64,000 bases of DNA from Parvularcula sp. BBD 1991-13. GTDB lineage: Bacteria > Pseudomonadota > Alphaproteobacteria > Caulobacterales > Parvularculaceae. Where the stretch lies: the NCBI GenBank assembly GCA_001657385.1, contig LYSZ01000002.1, forward strand, positions 469,210-533,209, read 5' to 3'. Shown piece after piece: positions 63,101 to 64,000 of this stretch. Positions within the stretch are counted from its first letter, which is position 1, and every line of letters begins with the position of its first letter. The notes under the pieces were generated by a model that saw only the letters and a list, made by a program, of their open reading frames with translations, had not been told where the DNA came from and did no database searches. Both the position numbers and the translations under genes were made by a program.

Positions 63101-64000
63101 AAAAGCTGGCGATTGACGGCCGGATTTATCGCGCCGCCTATGAGTATCGGGCGGACGGCGCATTGACCTATCAAACCCTGCCGTCCGGACGACGCCTATC
63201 CTACGCGCCGAACGGCGTCGGGGCGCCGCGCGAGGTGCGCGACGTCGGCGGGCTCACCTATGCCGATGCGTTCTCCTATCATGAAGACGGCTCGGTTTAT
63301 GAATTCTCTTACGCCAACGGATTTCGATATCTGCGCTCGCTCGATGCGCGCCGGCAGGCGTATCATCTGCGTATGCGCAAGGGGTCCGAAGACGCCGTCA
63401 ATTTCATCTACGGTTACGACAGGAACGGGCGCATTGTTTCTCAGCGCGATTACATCGCGCCGACCAACCATATACGCGAATACGCCTATGACGGGTTGGG
63501 CCGGCTAGAAACGGCGCGCGGCCCCTGGAGCCTTTCGGGCGGGCCGCAGCGCGCCGGCGCTTCGTTTGTATACGATGCACTAGGCAACCTTATCCGTAAG
63601 GACATCGACGGCGGGATCGTCGATATGGACTATGACGCCGCCAACCGCCTGTCGCGGATGCGCGACAGCCGTGACGGCGGAGCTTGGCGCAACTACGCTT
63701 ATGACGCGCGCGGCAATGTCTCCGACAACGCCCGCCTGACCTTTGTCTATGACGCGGCCGAACAGCCCGTCGCCATGGGCGGCGCGGCGAGCGGGACGTT
63801 CTCCTATGACGGAAATCTGAAGCGGGTGAAACAGACCATTGACGGGGAGACGATCTACTCCGTCTATTCGCAATCGGGCGCGATCCTCTATCGCGACAAC
63901 GCGACGACTGGCGAGGCGACGGACTATATCCGCGCGAACGGCATGACGATTGCGCGCGTGCGGGGAAACGCGACCACCTTTCTCCATAGCGACCATCTGG
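60118..64000 (+). CDS. Secreted RHS/YD-repeat protein, 5' part
   Basis: The frame is open from ATG 60118 to the window end, 1294 codons so far, with no stop. It begins with a Sec signal peptide (MNRKTELLAVISMLVCCGAFSFCGAFAQ). After about 270 residues of unique sequence, YD-repeats start (NWVRYDYDSEGLLQSIEANDGR) and continue throughout, for example DYDYDANGNVTRNARGG and YAYDARGNVSDNAR. The last visible residues, TTFLHSDHL, match the RHS core end (usually HSDHLGSP), after which the variable C-terminal toxin or effector would lie, outside the window. The repeats form a beta-cocoon shell. It is probably a polymorphic-toxin or surface protein. Confidence 0.9.
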   Translation, partial: MNRKTELLAVISMLVCCGAFSFCGAFAQIPALLEDIPNPIITPQQEPIMVDAVLEPMDNTLFGDVVDTNERSLSISQTDVSLPGNSQLEVAIRRKIASAQKRNWLWNQNDIFVRDPYEFADWVLDIPRLTQVAAYAYRWRENNFLNCVSYYRTGIEGAPQTGIVNVTPYPTVCSQKPPLAVNPDADFPARDYGGGALLLHIPGEGARDFLDDPAGSLWPSGTQFVTTDGWIRRGDTVTSPSGVTYTFGRSVFRKMEDMILGSGWIIGRASLENLVTRVEDPSGNWVRYDYDSEGLLQSIEANDGRRIDISYKPGTGVIDRVTANPGTADARSWVYGFRQENGRPEYLESVQQPDGRSWRLDTWRLTNLGPVAGAQCFRTPFEVSMTHPYGAKVTFALEEHSIPLIDPTARQIYSNHSCANFQTDVAANDTIVVTRKTLTVPNAPTAVWRFDRHRTIDPEGYVTEYDYGALATQEQGLLLETRRYQTASSTTPIETTRYAYEIEPAIGVSEYSEFERDRNSDKLKIVWPRHEKSRSITRDGVTYTTTRQFGTNRVFGQYTFGAPTSIVKSSNQSINGGQTRTIDIDYLHKAGPWILSLPDLVRRNGKLFDDYDYDSIGRVERHERFGAPYREFDYHGGAVQPGRVSSITDALNRTTYFNDYRGGVPREVVFPDATSLTRVIDANGWVTSQTNARGVTTDYEYNSVGWLTKIDRLAPWDDTTVTYNDVGGPNFHSRALRGGRIDVKWYDGLFRVRRERVSGAHGPANTFVVMRYDALGREVFKSFPSFAPNPTDGIETSHDALGRVTQRRETVSPYATTNYAYLSGARTRVTDPIGYATTTTLSAYGAPDNGDTVRIEQPEGVITDMAYDAWGNMLTATQSGGGISYTQRYVYDARLRLCRHSVPGTGDTLYEYDAADQMIGVARGQAAGANCAALPAGSKVARSYDALGRVNIVDYPGATPDIDYDYDANGNVTRNARGGAVWDYVYDANDQLTEEKLAIDGRIYRAAYEYRADGALTYQTLPSGRRLSYAPNGVGAPREVRDVGGLTYADAFSYHEDGSVYEFSYANGFRYLRSLDARRQAYHLRMRKGSEDAVNFIYGYDRNGRIVSQRDYIAPTNHIREYAYDGLGRLETARGPWSLSGGPQRAGASFVYDALGNLIRKDIDGGIVDMDYDAANRLSRMRDSRDGGAWRNYAYDARGNVSDNARLTFVYDAAEQPVAMGGAASGTFSYDGNLKRVKQTIDGETIYSVYSQSGAILYRDNATTGEATDYIRANGMTIARVRGNATTFLHSDHL

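Overview
The window is high-GC, densely packed chromosomal DNA from a Gram-negative aerobe, most likely a marine-type alphaproteobacterium. The evidence is gene content: a ctaB-ctaG-ctaE-DUF983-surf1 aa3 oxidase block, a RegB/RegA redox system beside a Sco/SenC gene, C4-pathway 5-aminolevulinate synthase, intracellular PHB depolymerase, a TonB-dependent receptor and a DcaP-like porin. A Parvularculales-like source would fit, but the window alone does not establish it. No rRNA, tRNA, CRISPR array or intact insertion sequence was seen.

Layout: 1-4060 holds cytochrome oxidase assembly genes. 4041-6025 is a MotA/MotB-like (ExbB/OmpA-like) envelope pair, followed by a small exported protein with its own promoter and terminator. 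6857-12587 holds an M16 protease, RegA, RegB and Sco. 12816-19536 is housekeeping (PhaZ, VOC protein, DNA polymerase I, HtpX, SDHAF4) plus a 38-residue basic protein. 19705-24358 encodes a serine hydrolase, two PLP sulfur/amino-acid enzymes and a thioredoxin-like lipoprotein. 24404-32543 is a polysaccharide/glycolipid locus: SqdB, RfbD and RfbB on the minus strand; a GT4 transferase, a Wzy/ligase-like protein and a flippase on the plus strand. HemA, with an FNR/FixK-type site upstream, and a beta carbonic anhydrase follow.

The most interesting part is 35061-48766. A LysR regulator is divergent from an aminotransferase and a phosphonopyruvate hydrolase that carries the Thr replacing the mutase Asn. 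This matches the known phosphonoalanine (pal) route. It is followed by a TonB receptor, a nucleotide pyrophosphatase/phosphonoacetate hydrolase-like phosphodiesterase, a complete CUT1-type ABC importer joined by ATGA overlaps, and an FMN alpha-hydroxy-acid dehydrogenase homologue whose catalytic His is Tyr. Together they look like an uptake-and-catabolism system for a phosphonoalanine- or phosphonopyruvate-yielding compound; no such extended system is known to me.

A second notable unit, 48817-57252 on the minus strand, reads SulP transporter, DabA-like protein with all four zinc ligands, short NuoL/DabB-like subunit, a second polytopic membrane subunit, then a porin. It is a DAB-type inorganic-carbon uptake operon with extra parts in an apparent heterotroph.

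From about 57.7 kb composition drops and coding is sparse. Degenerate IS3 and IS66 fragments, a small Calx-beta protein and the start of a secreted RHS/YD-repeat protein (running off the end) suggest the edge of an accessory island.
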